Of a stretch of 64,000 nucleotides of DNA, positions 16,349 through 24,726 are shown piece after piece (the stretch's first letter is position 1; each line of letters opens with the position of its first letter). The notes below the pieces were generated by a model. It saw only the letters and a program-made list of their open reading frames with translations, was not told where the DNA came from and did not search any database. The stretch lies in contig JAFXTD010000020.1 of the NCBI GenBank assembly GCA_017535925.1, positions 20,930-84,929 of the forward strand, given 5' to 3'. Both the position numbers and the translations under genes were made by a program. The DNA is from Selenomonadaceae bacterium (GTDB lineage: Bacteria > Bacillota > Negativicutes > Selenomonadales > Selenomonadaceae).

Positions 16349-17668
16349 ATGGCAGAGTTTGTGCCCTTGACAAAAAATCAGCGAATCGATTTGGCTGACG
16401 GACGAACGATTATCGTAACGGATAAATTGGGCGACGGCGGACAGGGAATTGTTTATCGCGTTCGATACGACGACACGGGCGAGGAGCGTGCGTTGAAATG
16501 GTTTTTTATCGGCTACATAGAAGAGCCTCGAAAATTTTACAATCGCCTTGAATCGAACATAAAGAGCGGTGCGCCGTCGGAGGCATTCGTTTGGCCGGAA
16601 CAACTTACAAAATACGTCGACGATGAACCTTTCGGCTACGTCATGAAAATTTTCCCGAAGGGCTACGAAAGTTTTTCAAAATATTTGTTGGCGCGAGTGA
16701 ATTTCAAAAATGCCGCCGCAATGGTCGACGCCGCTTTGAATATAGTTTCCGCGTTCAAGTCTCTGCACCTCAAAGGCTACAATTATCAAGACCTCAACGA
16801 CGGAAATTTTTCAATCAATCCTCTCAACGGCAAGGTTTTAATCTGCGACAATGACAACGTCGTCGGGCACGGTTGTCATTCGGGCATCATGGGCAAGGCT
16901 CGTTACATGGCTCCCGAAGTCGTGCGCGGCGAAAAGCAACCCGACGTTGATACCGACAGATATTCTTTGGCGGTCGTGTTGTTCATGTTGCTTATCGGCG
17001 ACCACCCGCTCGAAGGCAAGCGGACAAATTATCCCGTCTTGACAAACAAATATGACAAGAGGATTTTCGGGACGGAGCCTTTGTTCATCTTCGACGAAAA
17101 AGATTCTTCAAACGCGCCGCATCCTCTGATTCATCGAAATGCTTTGAACATGTGGAATATTTTTCCGAGCTTCGTGAAAAAAGCTTTTCAACAGTCGTTC
17201 GGTCAAGAAAGTTTGCTTCAAGGAAAAAATCGCCTTCTGGAAAATGAATGGTTCAATATTTTGGTGCGCTTGAAGAGTTCGATTGTCCGTTGTCCTCATT
17301 GCGGCGAGGAAATGTTTTTGGAAAGTGACAAGGCTTCGCTCTGTCAAGCTTGCAAAAAATCTGTTAAGGCAGCGGGTTACCTCAACTTCTCAAAGCGCGC
17401 CAATCGCGAAGTGACCGTTCCGATTTTCAAAGGAGCCGTGCTTTACGATTATCATATGAATTCTTCTTCGGAGGATTTCGATACGGAGGCCGCCGTCATT
17501 TTGGAAAAGCCCGGCAAATTCGGTTTGAAGAACAATTCAAATTACAAGTGGCTTGTCACGGCACCCGACGGCAGAACTTTTGCGCGACAGCCCGGCGATA
17601 CTCAATTGCTTGTTGCAAATTGTAAAATCGATTTCGAAAAAAATACCGCGACCGTCGTCGTCAACTGA
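16349..17668 (+). CDS. Ser/Thr protein kinase with C-terminal zinc ribbon (TerY-P-type kinase)
   Basis: The 439-residue soluble kinase has a glycine loop GDGGQGIVY (residues 28-36), ALKWF with Lys50, catalytic loop YQDLNDGN (Asp148, Asn153) in place of HRD, and DND at 167-169 in place of DFG. APE is at 188-190. A zinc ribbon follows (C315/C318 and C332/C335), then a beta-rich tail of about 90 residues. It lacks the membrane helix and PASTA domains of PknB-type wall kinases. Its neighbours, a vWA protein and a PP2C phosphatase, are the partners known from TerY-P triads. SD GGAGGTGAGG is strong. Its targets are unknown. Confidence 0.88.
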   Translation: MAEFVPLTKNQRIDLADGRTIIVTDKLGDGGQGIVYRVRYDDTGEERALKWFFIGYIEEPRKFYNRLESNIKSGAPSEAFVWPEQLTKYVDDEPFGYVMKIFPKGYESFSKYLLARVNFKNAAAMVDAALNIVSAFKSLHLKGYNYQDLNDGNFSINPLNGKVLICDNDNVVGHGCHSGIMGKARYMAPEVVRGEKQPDVDTDRYSLAVVLFMLLIGDHPLEGKRTNYPVLTNKYDKRIFGTEPLFIFDEKDSSNAPHPLIHRNALNMWNIFPSFVKKAFQQSFGQESLLQGKNRLLENEWFNILVRLKSSIVRCPHCGEEMFLESDKASLCQACKKSVKAAGYLNFSKRANREVTVPIFKGAVLYDYHMNSSSEDFDTEAAVILEKPGKFGLKNNSNYKWLVTAPDGRTFARQPGDTQLLVANCKIDFEKNTATVVVN

Positions 17669-17683
17669 AGGAGGAAAAATTTT

Positions 17684-18427
17684 ATGGGAATGTTGGACAA
17701 GGTTGAAATTGCTCGCAAGATGTGCTCCGTGATTTTTTTGCTCGACACTTCGGGCAGCATGTCCGGTGCGCCAATCGGGGCGGTCAATGACGCGATAAAA
17801 AATGTTTTGCCGGAATTGATTTCCATGAACGATTCCAATCCCGACAACGAAATTAAAATCGCCATCATGACTTTCGATTACGAGGCAAAATGGGTGCTCG
17901 GCGAAACGGAACTGCTTGCCCCCGAAGACGTTCAAAGTTATTGGAAAGACTTGGACGCGAACGGATACACTTCCATGGGCGCGGCGTTCAGAGCCTTGAA
18001 CGAAAAACTTTCCGTCTCTCACGGCTTCATGAAACGTGCTTCGGGTTCGGTTGCGCCGGTATTATTTTTGCTTTCGGACGGCGAGCCCACAGACGATTAC
18101 AAATCGGGTTTGCAGGAGCTTCAAAAGAACGGCTGGTATAAAATCGCAGTGAGAGTGGCGGTCGGCTACGGCGATTTCAACGAACAGATTTTACGCGAGT
18201 TCACCGGCAACGAGGGCACCGTTTTGAGCACGAGCGACCCGAATTCTCTGCGCGATACAATCAGATTCGTTGCGGTTACCTCGTCAAGAGTGGCAAGTCA
18301 AGGCGGCAACGTCTCGACCGACGCTGACATTGCCAATCCCGACGACAACACTCAAAAAGTAGCCGATGTCCTTCAAAATCAAGGCGGCTTGCTCAATGCC
18401 ACATTGGATGCCGGCGACAATTTCTGA
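17684..18427 (+). CDS. TerY-like von Willebrand A domain protein
   Basis: The 247-residue cytoplasmic vWA protein has a complete metal-ion-dependent adhesion site: DTSGSMSG (Asp21, Ser23, Ser25), Thr96 in GYTSMG and Asp132 in LLSDGEPTD. It should therefore bind Mg or Mn and a partner protein. TerY-type proteins work with a kinase and phosphatase in phosphorylation triads. The C-terminal 45 residues are polar (NVSTDADIANPDDNTQKVADVL) and probably flexible. It follows the kinase by 15 bases with SD AGGAGG. A strong hairpin terminator lies between it and the phosphatase gene. Confidence 0.88.
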   Translation: MGMLDKVEIARKMCSVIFLLDTSGSMSGAPIGAVNDAIKNVLPELISMNDSNPDNEIKIAIMTFDYEAKWVLGETELLAPEDVQSYWKDLDANGYTSMGAAFRALNEKLSVSHGFMKRASGSVAPVLFLLSDGEPTDDYKSGLQELQKNGWYKIAVRVAVGYGDFNEQILREFTGNEGTVLSTSDPNSLRDTIRFVAVTSSRVASQGGNVSTDADIANPDDNTQKVADVLQNQGGLLNATLDAGDNF

Positions 18428-18459
18428 TTGAAAAATTTTTCGACGCTTGAATAAAAATT

Positions 18460-18494
18460 AATCCCTTGAAAAAATTTTTTCAGGGGATTTTTCT
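18460..18494 (+). terminator. Intra-operon terminator/attenuator after the vWA gene
   Basis: A 15-bp inverted repeat (18460-18474 with 18475-18489, one G-U pair) is followed by a T-rich run. It sits between the vWA stop and the phosphatase SD and leaves no room for another promoter. The downstream three genes must depend on read-through, so expression should step down here. Confidence 0.75.
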
Positions 18495-18524
18495 AGGCGC
18501 GAAATAAAAGGAGCGTGAGCTTAA

Positions 18525-19721
18525 ATGAAATTCAAAATGTTCGCCGCGACGGTTCACGGGAAAAAATATTTCGAACGCAATTTGCCTTGCCAAGACAGCT
18601 CCGACGTTTTGAAATTCGACGGCGTGCAGATTGTTGCCGTTGCCGACGGACATGGCGGCAAAGATTATTTCCGCAGCGATACGGGCGCGAAACTTGCCGT
18701 GTCGATTGCCTTTGAGCAGATAAAAATTTTTTGCAATGAACTTTCAGCCGAAGAACGTTTCTCCGAAAGCGGCATAAAAAATTTTGAGTTGAGACTTTGG
18801 GATAAGTGGCGCGAGGCGGTCAAAAAAGATTGGGACGAGCAGCTTGCGAATATGACTGCGGAACCGCGTTGGCAAAGTGTCAGCGACAAATACAAGGCGC
18901 GATTCACTTCCGACGAAAAATATATTCCCGTTGCTTACGGTACAACTTTAATTTGCGCGGTGTCGATAGGTTCGCAGGTTTTGATTTTTCAAATCGGTGA
19001 CGGCAGTTGCGTTGTCTTGCAGAGAAACGGCGAATTTAAAATCCCCGTGCCGCCCGACGCCGAAAACTTCGCCAACGTGACCTCCTCGCTCTGTGACGAA
19101 GACGCTTACAAAAAATTTCGTCACGTCGTCTTGGATTGCGCGGAGGATTCGCCGCTTGCGCCCGTTGCAATTTTTTTGAGCACCGACGGGCTTGACGATT
19201 GCTGGCCGATTTTTGAAAACGAAAAGCACTTGTACAAATTTTACGGCGAAGTGATTCTCGACAACATTATAAGCAACAGCTTTGCTTCGACGGAAAAAGA
19301 AGTGCGCGAGGAGCTTTTGCCCTACATGACGGAGCACGGCAGCAACGACGATATTTCTTTGGCTTATCTCGTGACGAAGGATTTGAATTTACTCGGACGA
19401 ACTCTCGGCAAAGAAATTTCCGACCCAATCAAAATGAAAGAACCGCTTTCCGTCATGAAAAGCAACCTCGAAAAGCTGAAGCTGAATCACGAAAAAATGA
19501 AAAAAGTTGTGGAAGACACGCAACCGCAAGTTAAGCAACAAGCCGAACAAGCCCGCGAAAAACTTTTGCCCGCTTGGTGGGAAGAAAGGAGAATCAAACA
19601 TGATGGACAGTCTTGGAATTTACAACGAGGCTCTCTTATTCGCGAAGAACAATCCGCCGGGAGCCTATTTAAATCTTCGGAGAAATTATTACCTTCAACT
19701 GGTGACGACGACTTTTTATGA
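18525..19721 (+). CDS. PP2C-family protein phosphatase with coiled-coil tail
   Basis: The 398-residue protein is a PPM/PP2C Ser/Thr phosphatase. Metal-binding motifs are present: ADGHGG (Asp41-Gly45), GDGSCVV (159-165), STDGLDD (219-225) and GSNDDIS (272-278). The catalytic domain ends near residue 285. A charged helical tail follows. The last 40 or so codons (from 19600) overlap the start of the GrpE-like gene in another frame, an unusually long overlap of 122 bases. It should reverse phosphorylation by the kinase of the same operon. SD AAAGGAG precedes ATG 18525. Confidence 0.88.
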   Translation: MKFKMFAATVHGKKYFERNLPCQDSSDVLKFDGVQIVAVADGHGGKDYFRSDTGAKLAVSIAFEQIKIFCNELSAEERFSESGIKNFELRLWDKWREAVKKDWDEQLANMTAEPRWQSVSDKYKARFTSDEKYIPVAYGTTLICAVSIGSQVLIFQIGDGSCVVLQRNGEFKIPVPPDAENFANVTSSLCDEDAYKKFRHVVLDCAEDSPLAPVAIFLSTDGLDDCWPIFENEKHLYKFYGEVILDNIISNSFASTEKEVREELLPYMTEHGSNDDISLAYLVTKDLNLLGRTLGKEISDPIKMKEPLSVMKSNLEKLKLNHEKMKKVVEDTQPQVKQQAEQAREKLLPAWWEERRIKHDGQSWNLQRGSLIREEQSAGSLFKSSEKLLPSTGDDDFL

Positions 19722-20673
19722 GCTGACCGTAAAAAAAACTTCGCCGCTTATTTCTGCTATATGTCGAGTGTATCGCATAGAGTTGCCGCTCAAAAATTTT
19801 TCAATGACGCCCGTGCAAGCGACTTTCAATTTGCATACGAGCTTTGATTTGCTTGTTATCGTTTACGGATTGAATCTTGCCTTTTTGAAAAATCTCGGCT
19901 CTTGTTCGGAAGTGTTTGACGCCAATGCCGAAAGTATTTTTAACGGAGTTCCTTTGCCGGAAAAAAATTTTCGTGATTTGTTGGAAAACTTGACGAAGCT
20001 GGATGAGAATTTCGGAAAAATTTTCGCCGTGAGAATCGAACGCGTTGAGGTTCCCGTCGAAAAAATTATTGAGGTTGAAAAGCGCGTAGAGGTGCCCGTC
20101 GAAAAATTTTCCGACGAACAGGACAAAGATTTGATTCAAAGCTTGAAAGCCCTCGCCGATAATCGACACGCCGAAAACGAAAAGATTATTGGCGAAATAA
20201 ACAAAGTGCAGCGTGACCTTCAAGAGGAATTGCCTCGCCTGCAAAACACGCTGAAAACAATCGCGGACATTCGTGACGGGCTGGAGTTTAATACATTGGA
20301 GGAGCCGATAAATCAGCTGCTTCAACTTTTCGACATGATTAATGAAACGGCGCAAAGACATCCTCAAGAAGACAGGCAAAAAGGTTACGACAATCTTATC
20401 AGGCGTTGCAGAAGATTTTCGGATTACGTGGAGCAGTCGCTGGAAATGCTCGGCGCGAAGATTATCAAAGAAACAAATATTTTGTTCGACCCTTCCAAGC
20501 ATACGGCAACGAACACCGCCCGCCCGTCAAACGCCGCGAAGGTTTCCAAAATTTTGAGCGTCGGTTTAATCTTCAAAGATTTGGTTCTTCGCAAGGCTGA
20601 AGTCGAGGTTATCGAGCCCGCTGTAATTTCGCAAGAAAATTATTTGGCGATACGGAAAAGTTTTGGGAGGTAA
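19600..20673 (+). CDS. GrpE-domain protein, probable exchange factor for the adjacent Hsp70
   Basis: The 357-residue protein has a novel N-terminal region of about 140 residues, a VEVPVEK repeat linker (149-169), a coiled coil (about 170-225) and a C-terminal GrpE-like domain. The GrpE match is my reading: ILFDPSKH (294-301) followed by LIFKDLVLRKAEVEV (323-337) mirrors the canonical FDPxxHEAV and GYxLxDRVLRPAxVxV of GrpE. GrpE releases ADP from DnaK. The Hsp70 gene begins seven bases later, which strongly supports the pairing. ATG 19600 is chosen for its SD (AAGGAG). It starts inside the phosphatase gene. Confidence 0.72.
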   Translation: MMDSLGIYNEALLFAKNNPPGAYLNLRRNYYLQLVTTTFYELTVKKTSPLISAICRVYRIELPLKNFSMTPVQATFNLHTSFDLLVIVYGLNLAFLKNLGSCSEVFDANAESIFNGVPLPEKNFRDLLENLTKLDENFGKIFAVRIERVEVPVEKIIEVEKRVEVPVEKFSDEQDKDLIQSLKALADNRHAENEKIIGEINKVQRDLQEELPRLQNTLKTIADIRDGLEFNTLEEPINQLLQLFDMINETAQRHPQEDRQKGYDNLIRRCRRFSDYVEQSLEMLGAKIIKETNILFDPSKHTATNTARPSNAAKVSKILSVGLIFKDLVLRKAEVEVIEPAVISQENYLAIRKSFGR

Positions 20674-20679
20674 ATTTTC

Positions 20680-22143
20680 ATGAAGATAGGAATTGATTTC
20701 GGCACGAGCTTTTCTTTGCCCGCCGCATTGATAAACAACACGCCTTCCACTCTTTTGTCAAGCGGTCAATACGGTTTGCCTTCGGTCTTTTATTTCGACA
20801 GAGGGCTTGGCGTTTTGATTGGCAACCCCGCCGAAGACCAAGGCAGCCGCCATCCCGAAAACGTCGTCCGCAACGTGAAAATGGAAATCAGCAATCCCGA
20901 CAAAAAAGAGTTTAAGCTTGACGGTAAAACTTTCAGCAAGAAACAAATCGTCGGGCACATCTTCCGCGAAATAAAACGTGTTGCGCTTGAGGGCATTGAG
21001 TATAAGCAACTTGTTTCTCAAAAGATTGACGGCGCGGTCGTTTCCGTTCCGGCAGCCTTCACTCTTCGCGAACTGAATCTTATTCGAGACGCCGCGCAGG
21101 AAGAGGCAGGCTTAAATGTTTTGGGTTTCATTCGCGAGCCGGTAGCTGCTGCCATTTCCTACTTCAACGCGCCCGGTTCCTCTGACGAAAAGACGATTTT
21201 GGTTTACGACTTGGGCGGCGGCACTTGCGACGTTGCGATTGTTCGTTCCGATAAAAATTCCAAAGAGTGGTACAAGGTCATTGATTCGGATATGAAACGA
21301 ATCGGCGGCAGGGATTGGGATAAACTTCTCGGCGAATTGATTAAGCGCAAGTGTCGTGAGCAGGAACCTTACATCAAATTCAATGCGCGGGCAGAAAATA
21401 AAATTTTAAAAGCGGCGATTAACGCCAAGCATAATCTTTCGAAGCTGGACAGATACAGTTCATACATTGAAATCGGCGGCGACGATTACGACTTTGAAAT
21501 AACGCGGGCGGAATTTGAAAAGATAACCTCCGAGCTTTTGCAAGAGACGATGAAAATTGTCGAGAACCTCAAAAGCAAATGCGCGACCAAAATTGATTAT
21601 ATCGTTTGCGTGGGCGGCAGTTCCAATATGCCTCAAGTTCGCAAAGCCTTCGAGAAAAATTATCCCGACATTGAAATAAAAGTTTACGAGCCGGAAAAAG
21701 CAATCGCATTAGGCGCGGCGATTTATGCCGAGCATTTGAAAGAGGAATATTTCCTTCGCGACATCTGCAAATTTTCTTACGGCGCACGGTACGTTCAAAA
21801 TTTCGCCAAGTACAAAGATTGGAATCGCCTCAGAATTTACAACATCATTTACAAAGGCGACGCCCTGCCTGTGAGCGGCGAATCGACTTCCTACAAAATT
21901 GAAGACGGACAAAGTTCAACTTACATTGCGATTTACGAATCTGAATGCAAGGACAAAATTTATTTGCCGGAAGAAGGCACGCATATCGGCGAAATTGAAA
22001 TTCGCGGGCTTCGCGACAGCAAAGAGGACGACGAAACTCTTTTGACAATGACGATTGACAGGAGCGGGCTCATGCAACTTAAAGCGGTCGACAAGCGCAC
22101 GGGAAAATCGGCGAACGTTGAGATTCAGCTCAAAGATTATTAA
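20680..22143 (+). CDS. Short divergent Hsp70 (DnaK-like) chaperone
   Basis: The 487-residue protein has an almost complete Hsp70 ATPase: GIDFGTSFS (phosphate 1), VSVPAAFTLRELNLIRDAA, LGFIREPVAAA, VYDLGGGTCDVAI (phosphate 2, Asp177) and VGGSSNMPQV (adenosine, about 311-320). The substrate-binding part is only about 120 residues and lacks the helical lid, compared with roughly 610-640 residues in DnaK. It is therefore a specialised client-restricted Hsp70, not the housekeeping DnaK. It lies with a GrpE-like partner but no DnaJ is visible. SD GGGAGG precedes ATG 20680. Confidence 0.88.
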   Translation: MKIGIDFGTSFSLPAALINNTPSTLLSSGQYGLPSVFYFDRGLGVLIGNPAEDQGSRHPENVVRNVKMEISNPDKKEFKLDGKTFSKKQIVGHIFREIKRVALEGIEYKQLVSQKIDGAVVSVPAAFTLRELNLIRDAAQEEAGLNVLGFIREPVAAAISYFNAPGSSDEKTILVYDLGGGTCDVAIVRSDKNSKEWYKVIDSDMKRIGGRDWDKLLGELIKRKCREQEPYIKFNARAENKILKAAINAKHNLSKLDRYSSYIEIGGDDYDFEITRAEFEKITSELLQETMKIVENLKSKCATKIDYIVCVGGSSNMPQVRKAFEKNYPDIEIKVYEPEKAIALGAAIYAEHLKEEYFLRDICKFSYGARYVQNFAKYKDWNRLRIYNIIYKGDALPVSGESTSYKIEDGQSSTYIAIYESECKDKIYLPEEGTHIGEIEIRGLRDSKEDDETLLTMTIDRSGLMQLKAVDKRTGKSANVEIQLKDY

Positions 22144-22206
22144 GGTAGGAAATTTTTTGCGCGGCGTCGAAATATCAGCTGAAATTTTTTTACGGAGGTT
22201 GAACTT

Positions 22207-22677
22207 ATGGCTTTGCTTGAAATAAAAAAGGCGGGCGACCCCGTCTTAAAAAAAATTTGCACGCCCGTCGATAAGATTAACAAACGCTTGAGGAAACTTT
22301 TGGACGACATGGCTGAAACAATGTACGCGAGTGAAGGTGTCGGGATTGCCGCGCCGCAAGTCGGTGAGTCGATTCGGGTTTGTGTCGTCGACGTTGACAA
22401 GAAAAATCGCTACGACTTGATTAATCCCGTCATAACTTTTCGCGAGGGCTCCGTCGTCGACAATGAAGGTTGCCTCTCTTGCCCCGACCTCTTCGGGGAC
22501 GTTGAGCGCGCCGAGAAAATTCGCGTCGAATACATCGGTCGCTTCGGCAAGAAAAAAACTTTGGAGGCGGAAGGCTTGCTTGCCCGTTGCATTCAACATG
22601 AGCTCGACCACCTCGACGGAAAACTTTTTATCGACATTGCCAAAAACATTACCAAAGGCAGAAAGCAAAAAGAGTGA
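22207..22677 (+). CDS. def: Peptide deformylase
   Basis: Def removes the formyl group from nascent polypeptides. The 156-residue protein has all three motifs: GVGIAAPQVG (about residues 43-52), EGCLSC and QHELDHLDG, the last two supplying the metal Cys and His ligands and the catalytic Glu. Start ATG 22207 follows SD ACGGAGG. It lies 63 bases after the Hsp70 gene on the same strand. It is probably a separate housekeeping unit, although I see no terminator between them. Confidence 0.95.
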   Translation: MALLEIKKAGDPVLKKICTPVDKINKRLRKLLDDMAETMYASEGVGIAAPQVGESIRVCVVDVDKKNRYDLINPVITFREGSVVDNEGCLSCPDLFGDVERAEKIRVEYIGRFGKKKTLEAEGLLARCIQHELDHLDGKLFIDIAKNITKGRKQKE

Positions 22678-22690
22678 TCAGGGGGCAGGG

Positions 22691-22744
22691 GTCAGTGATT
22701 AGAATTTTTCTAACCGCTAACAGCTAAACACTAACAGCTAAAAC
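22691..22744. repeat. Heptamer array with fold-back centre
   Basis: A right arm of CTAACCG, CTAACAG, CTAAACA, CTAACAG and CTAAAAC is preceded by a short left arm in the opposite sense (GTCAGTGATTAGAA). The centre TTAGAA...TTCTAA recurs at 58587. The array runs directly into a truncated copy of the MITE-like repeat. Confidence 0.75.
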
Positions 22745-22880
22745 GGGCACAGCAAAAGAAAAATAGATTTAAAATATAAAATTCATTGAAACGCTCAATC
22801 GTAGCCGTCGATTGAATTTACCAACAACCCTTAACTACCGAGTGTTGCCGGTAAATTTAAATGACGGCACCGATTGAGCT
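22745..22880. repeat. Truncated MITE-like repeat plus inverted terminus (copy A)
   Basis: Positions 22745-22835 match the reverse complement of 44904-45000 almost base for base (same AAAGAAAA..TAGATTTAAAA, CATTGAAACGCT, AATTTACCAACAACCC landmarks), so this is a copy lacking its first half. At 22838-22880 an inverted terminus follows. The outer arms GCTCAATCG (22793) and CGATTGAGC (22871) and the inner arms AATTTACC/GGTAAATT pair, giving an 87-nt imperfect hairpin. There is no open reading frame. The remaining space up to the next gene shows nothing else. Confidence 0.7.
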
Positions 22881-22975
22881 AACCAATAAGTTTTATTTAT
22901 TGAACCCGCTTTTCTTAAAAAAAATCCATGTTTTTTACGATATATTGTAAAGTAAATGAAGGCGAGTTGATTAAT

Positions 22976-23710
22976 ATGAACGCTTTTCCCATCAGACAAT
23001 CCGATTTCTTAAATTTTCTGTCGACGACCGGCTCAAAATCAAAGAAACTCGATTCAAATTACAAATCTGTACTTATCGACGAATTAAAATCCGAAAAAAA
23101 TTTCGAGGAAATGTGTTCGGAGACTTGGCAGAAATATTTTGGTCAATCATCACAAAATTATTATCATGTTATAAACGCGGCAGGCATTTCTCCGGAAAAT
23201 TGGTCACATAATGACTTTCCGTATCAAAAATTTCTTGCAAATAATGTTGATGAATCAGTTTTGACTTGGAAACCGTTAAGAATCAATCCGCCGCAATTAA
23301 ATTCGGACGTTCAAAGCAAATTGACTGCGACTTTAGGCAAACATGCCGTAATAGTTCCGCCCGAACTCGAAGAAAAATTGAAAACCGACCATGAACTTAG
23401 AGAGAAAGTCATCGCGAACATAGATAAAATCTATAAATTTCACACTCAAACACCGACATTTAAAATGCCCGGCGTAAAAGAATACGGAACGAAAATTTTC
23501 GGCTCGGTGACGATATTAAATGCCGAAGGCGAAGTAGAGAATTGCGTAGTGACGAGCGGCGGGACAATAATGGCTCCTGATGAAGAAACTTTGCGACAAA
23601 TTGAACACGAACGTGCAAAAAAATTAAAACGCAAGCAATTCAATGCGAAATTATTGGAACAAGCGCGAATAGAATATATCATGACGCAAAATTTATTGAT
23701 AATCCGGTAA
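22976..23710 (+). CDS. Hypothetical protein in an AT-richer patch
   Basis: I do not recognise this roughly 244-residue soluble protein. The N-terminal half has SDFLNFLSTTGSKSKKLDS. The middle carries VPPELEEKLKTDHELREKVIANIDK. The end is a beta segment (SVTILNAEGEVENCVVTSGG) followed by a charged helix with HERAKKLKRKQF. ATG 22976 or the in-frame ATG 22928 are both possible, and neither has a strong SD. Base composition is visibly lower in GC than the neighbours, and the gene sits between a mobile-looking repeat and a terminator, so lateral acquisition is plausible. Confidence 0.55.
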   Translation: MNAFPIRQSDFLNFLSTTGSKSKKLDSNYKSVLIDELKSEKNFEEMCSETWQKYFGQSSQNYYHVINAAGISPENWSHNDFPYQKFLANNVDESVLTWKPLRINPPQLNSDVQSKLTATLGKHAVIVPPELEEKLKTDHELREKVIANIDKIYKFHTQTPTFKMPGVKEYGTKIFGSVTILNAEGEVENCVVTSGGTIMAPDEETLRQIEHERAKKLKRKQFNAKLLEQARIEYIMTQNLLIIR

Positions 23711-23736
23711 AATCTGCGCCGATAAACAATAAAAAA

Positions 23737-23777
23737 CGGGCTTAACTTCAATTTCGGAAGCAAGCCTGATTTTTTTT
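23737..23777. terminator. Bidirectional terminator
   Basis: CGGGCTT (23737) pairs with AAGCCTG (23762), with an inner CTTC/GAAG pair. A run of eight T follows on the plus strand and a T6 run follows on the minus strand. It separates the converging hypothetical and FNT genes. Confidence 0.8.
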
Positions 23778-23784
23778 GTGAATT

Positions 23785-24627
23785 TTATTTCTGCGAAAGC
23801 TCTTTCTTGACTTGATTATAAATCAGCAAGGTAAAAATCACAGTTCCGCCGATTACATTGCCCAAACCCGTCGGAATAAGAAATTTAAAGAAATATTCAA
23901 AGAAACCGGCGTCGCCTTTGATAACTTCATATGCCATTTCGCAGGAACCGACCACAACATGAGTAAAATCGCCCAAAGCAATGAAATAAACAAAAAACAT
24001 TATCATAACAAACCTGAAATATTTTGTTTGCGGAGAAGTCCAAACAATCGCCGCGATGATTATGCCTGCAGGGATTCCTCGCAAAATATTTTCTATCGGT
24101 TGCAATGTCATGACGTTTGAGGCAACAGAGTGCATTGCAGATTCAACTTCGGGCGATAAAGTGTATGGACTCGCGAAAAATATTGCCGCAATCGCCGTGC
24201 CGATTATGTTAAACAAAAAAACCGTGCTCCAGAGGCGAAGAACTTTAAAAAGTCTCTTCAAAGACCACTCACTTAAAAGCGGAACAATGGTTGTTATGGG
24301 ATTTTCCGTAAAAAGTTGCATTCGACCCAATATTACAATCAAAAATCCGACCGTGTAGCCCAAACTCGAAATTAACGGCTCAAATTGCGAATTTCCCATG
24401 TGCAAATGAAATACGGAGCGGAATAAAAACGAAAATGAAACGAAAATTCCCGCCGCCAAAGCTGAAAATGCCAACGCTCGGAATGAACGCGCCAATTCTT
24501 CCTCGCCTTCCTGACGTATGATTTTAAATATTAATTGCGGCGGAAGCGGCGCGTGTTCATGCAATACGTGTTGTTCAATCTTGGAAAGTTCACGGACAAA
24601 ATCTTTTTCCCGTAAATTATCGCTCAT
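23785..24627 (-). CDS. Formate/nitrite transporter family channel (YfdC-like)
   Basis: The 280-residue protein has six hydrophobic helices and FNT signatures: AGIFVSFSFLFRS in helix 1 and LGRMQLFTENPITTIVPLL, which is close to the YfdC subgroup, plus a re-entrant LGDFTHVVVGS loop. FNT pentamers conduct small monovalent anions such as formate or nitrite. A polar N-terminal region of about 45 residues precedes helix 1, as in YfdC. It stands alone between two terminators. The substrate is not certain for this subgroup. Confidence 0.87.
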   Translation of the reverse strand: MSDNLREKDFVRELSKIEQHVLHEHAPLPPQLIFKIIRQEGEEELARSFRALAFSALAAGIFVSFSFLFRSVFHLHMGNSQFEPLISSLGYTVGFLIVILGRMQLFTENPITTIVPLLSEWSLKRLFKVLRLWSTVFLFNIIGTAIAAIFFASPYTLSPEVESAMHSVASNVMTLQPIENILRGIPAGIIIAAIVWTSPQTKYFRFVMIMFFVYFIALGDFTHVVVGSCEMAYEVIKGDAGFFEYFFKFLIPTGLGNVIGGTVIFTLLIYNQVKKELSQK

Positions 24628-24680
24628 AACAGAAACCTCCCTTAAATTTTTATCGTTGCTCTGACTTTTATTGATTATAC

Positions 24681-24710
24681 AAAAAAAACGCCCCTCGACA
24701 ACCGAAGGGC
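24681..24710 (-). terminator. Intrinsic terminator of the solute-binding lipoprotein gene
   Basis: On the minus strand GCCCTTCG and CGAGGGGC form a stem with one G-U pair and a five-base loop. Eight T follow. It lies 17 bases past the stop at 24727. Confidence 0.85.
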
Positions 24711-24726
24711 AGAAAATTTTATCGAA

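Noticed and set aside
22793..22879. A free-standing structured RNA gene
   Set aside because: The hairpin is explained by two inverted termini of the MITE-like repeat; no promoter or terminator brackets it.
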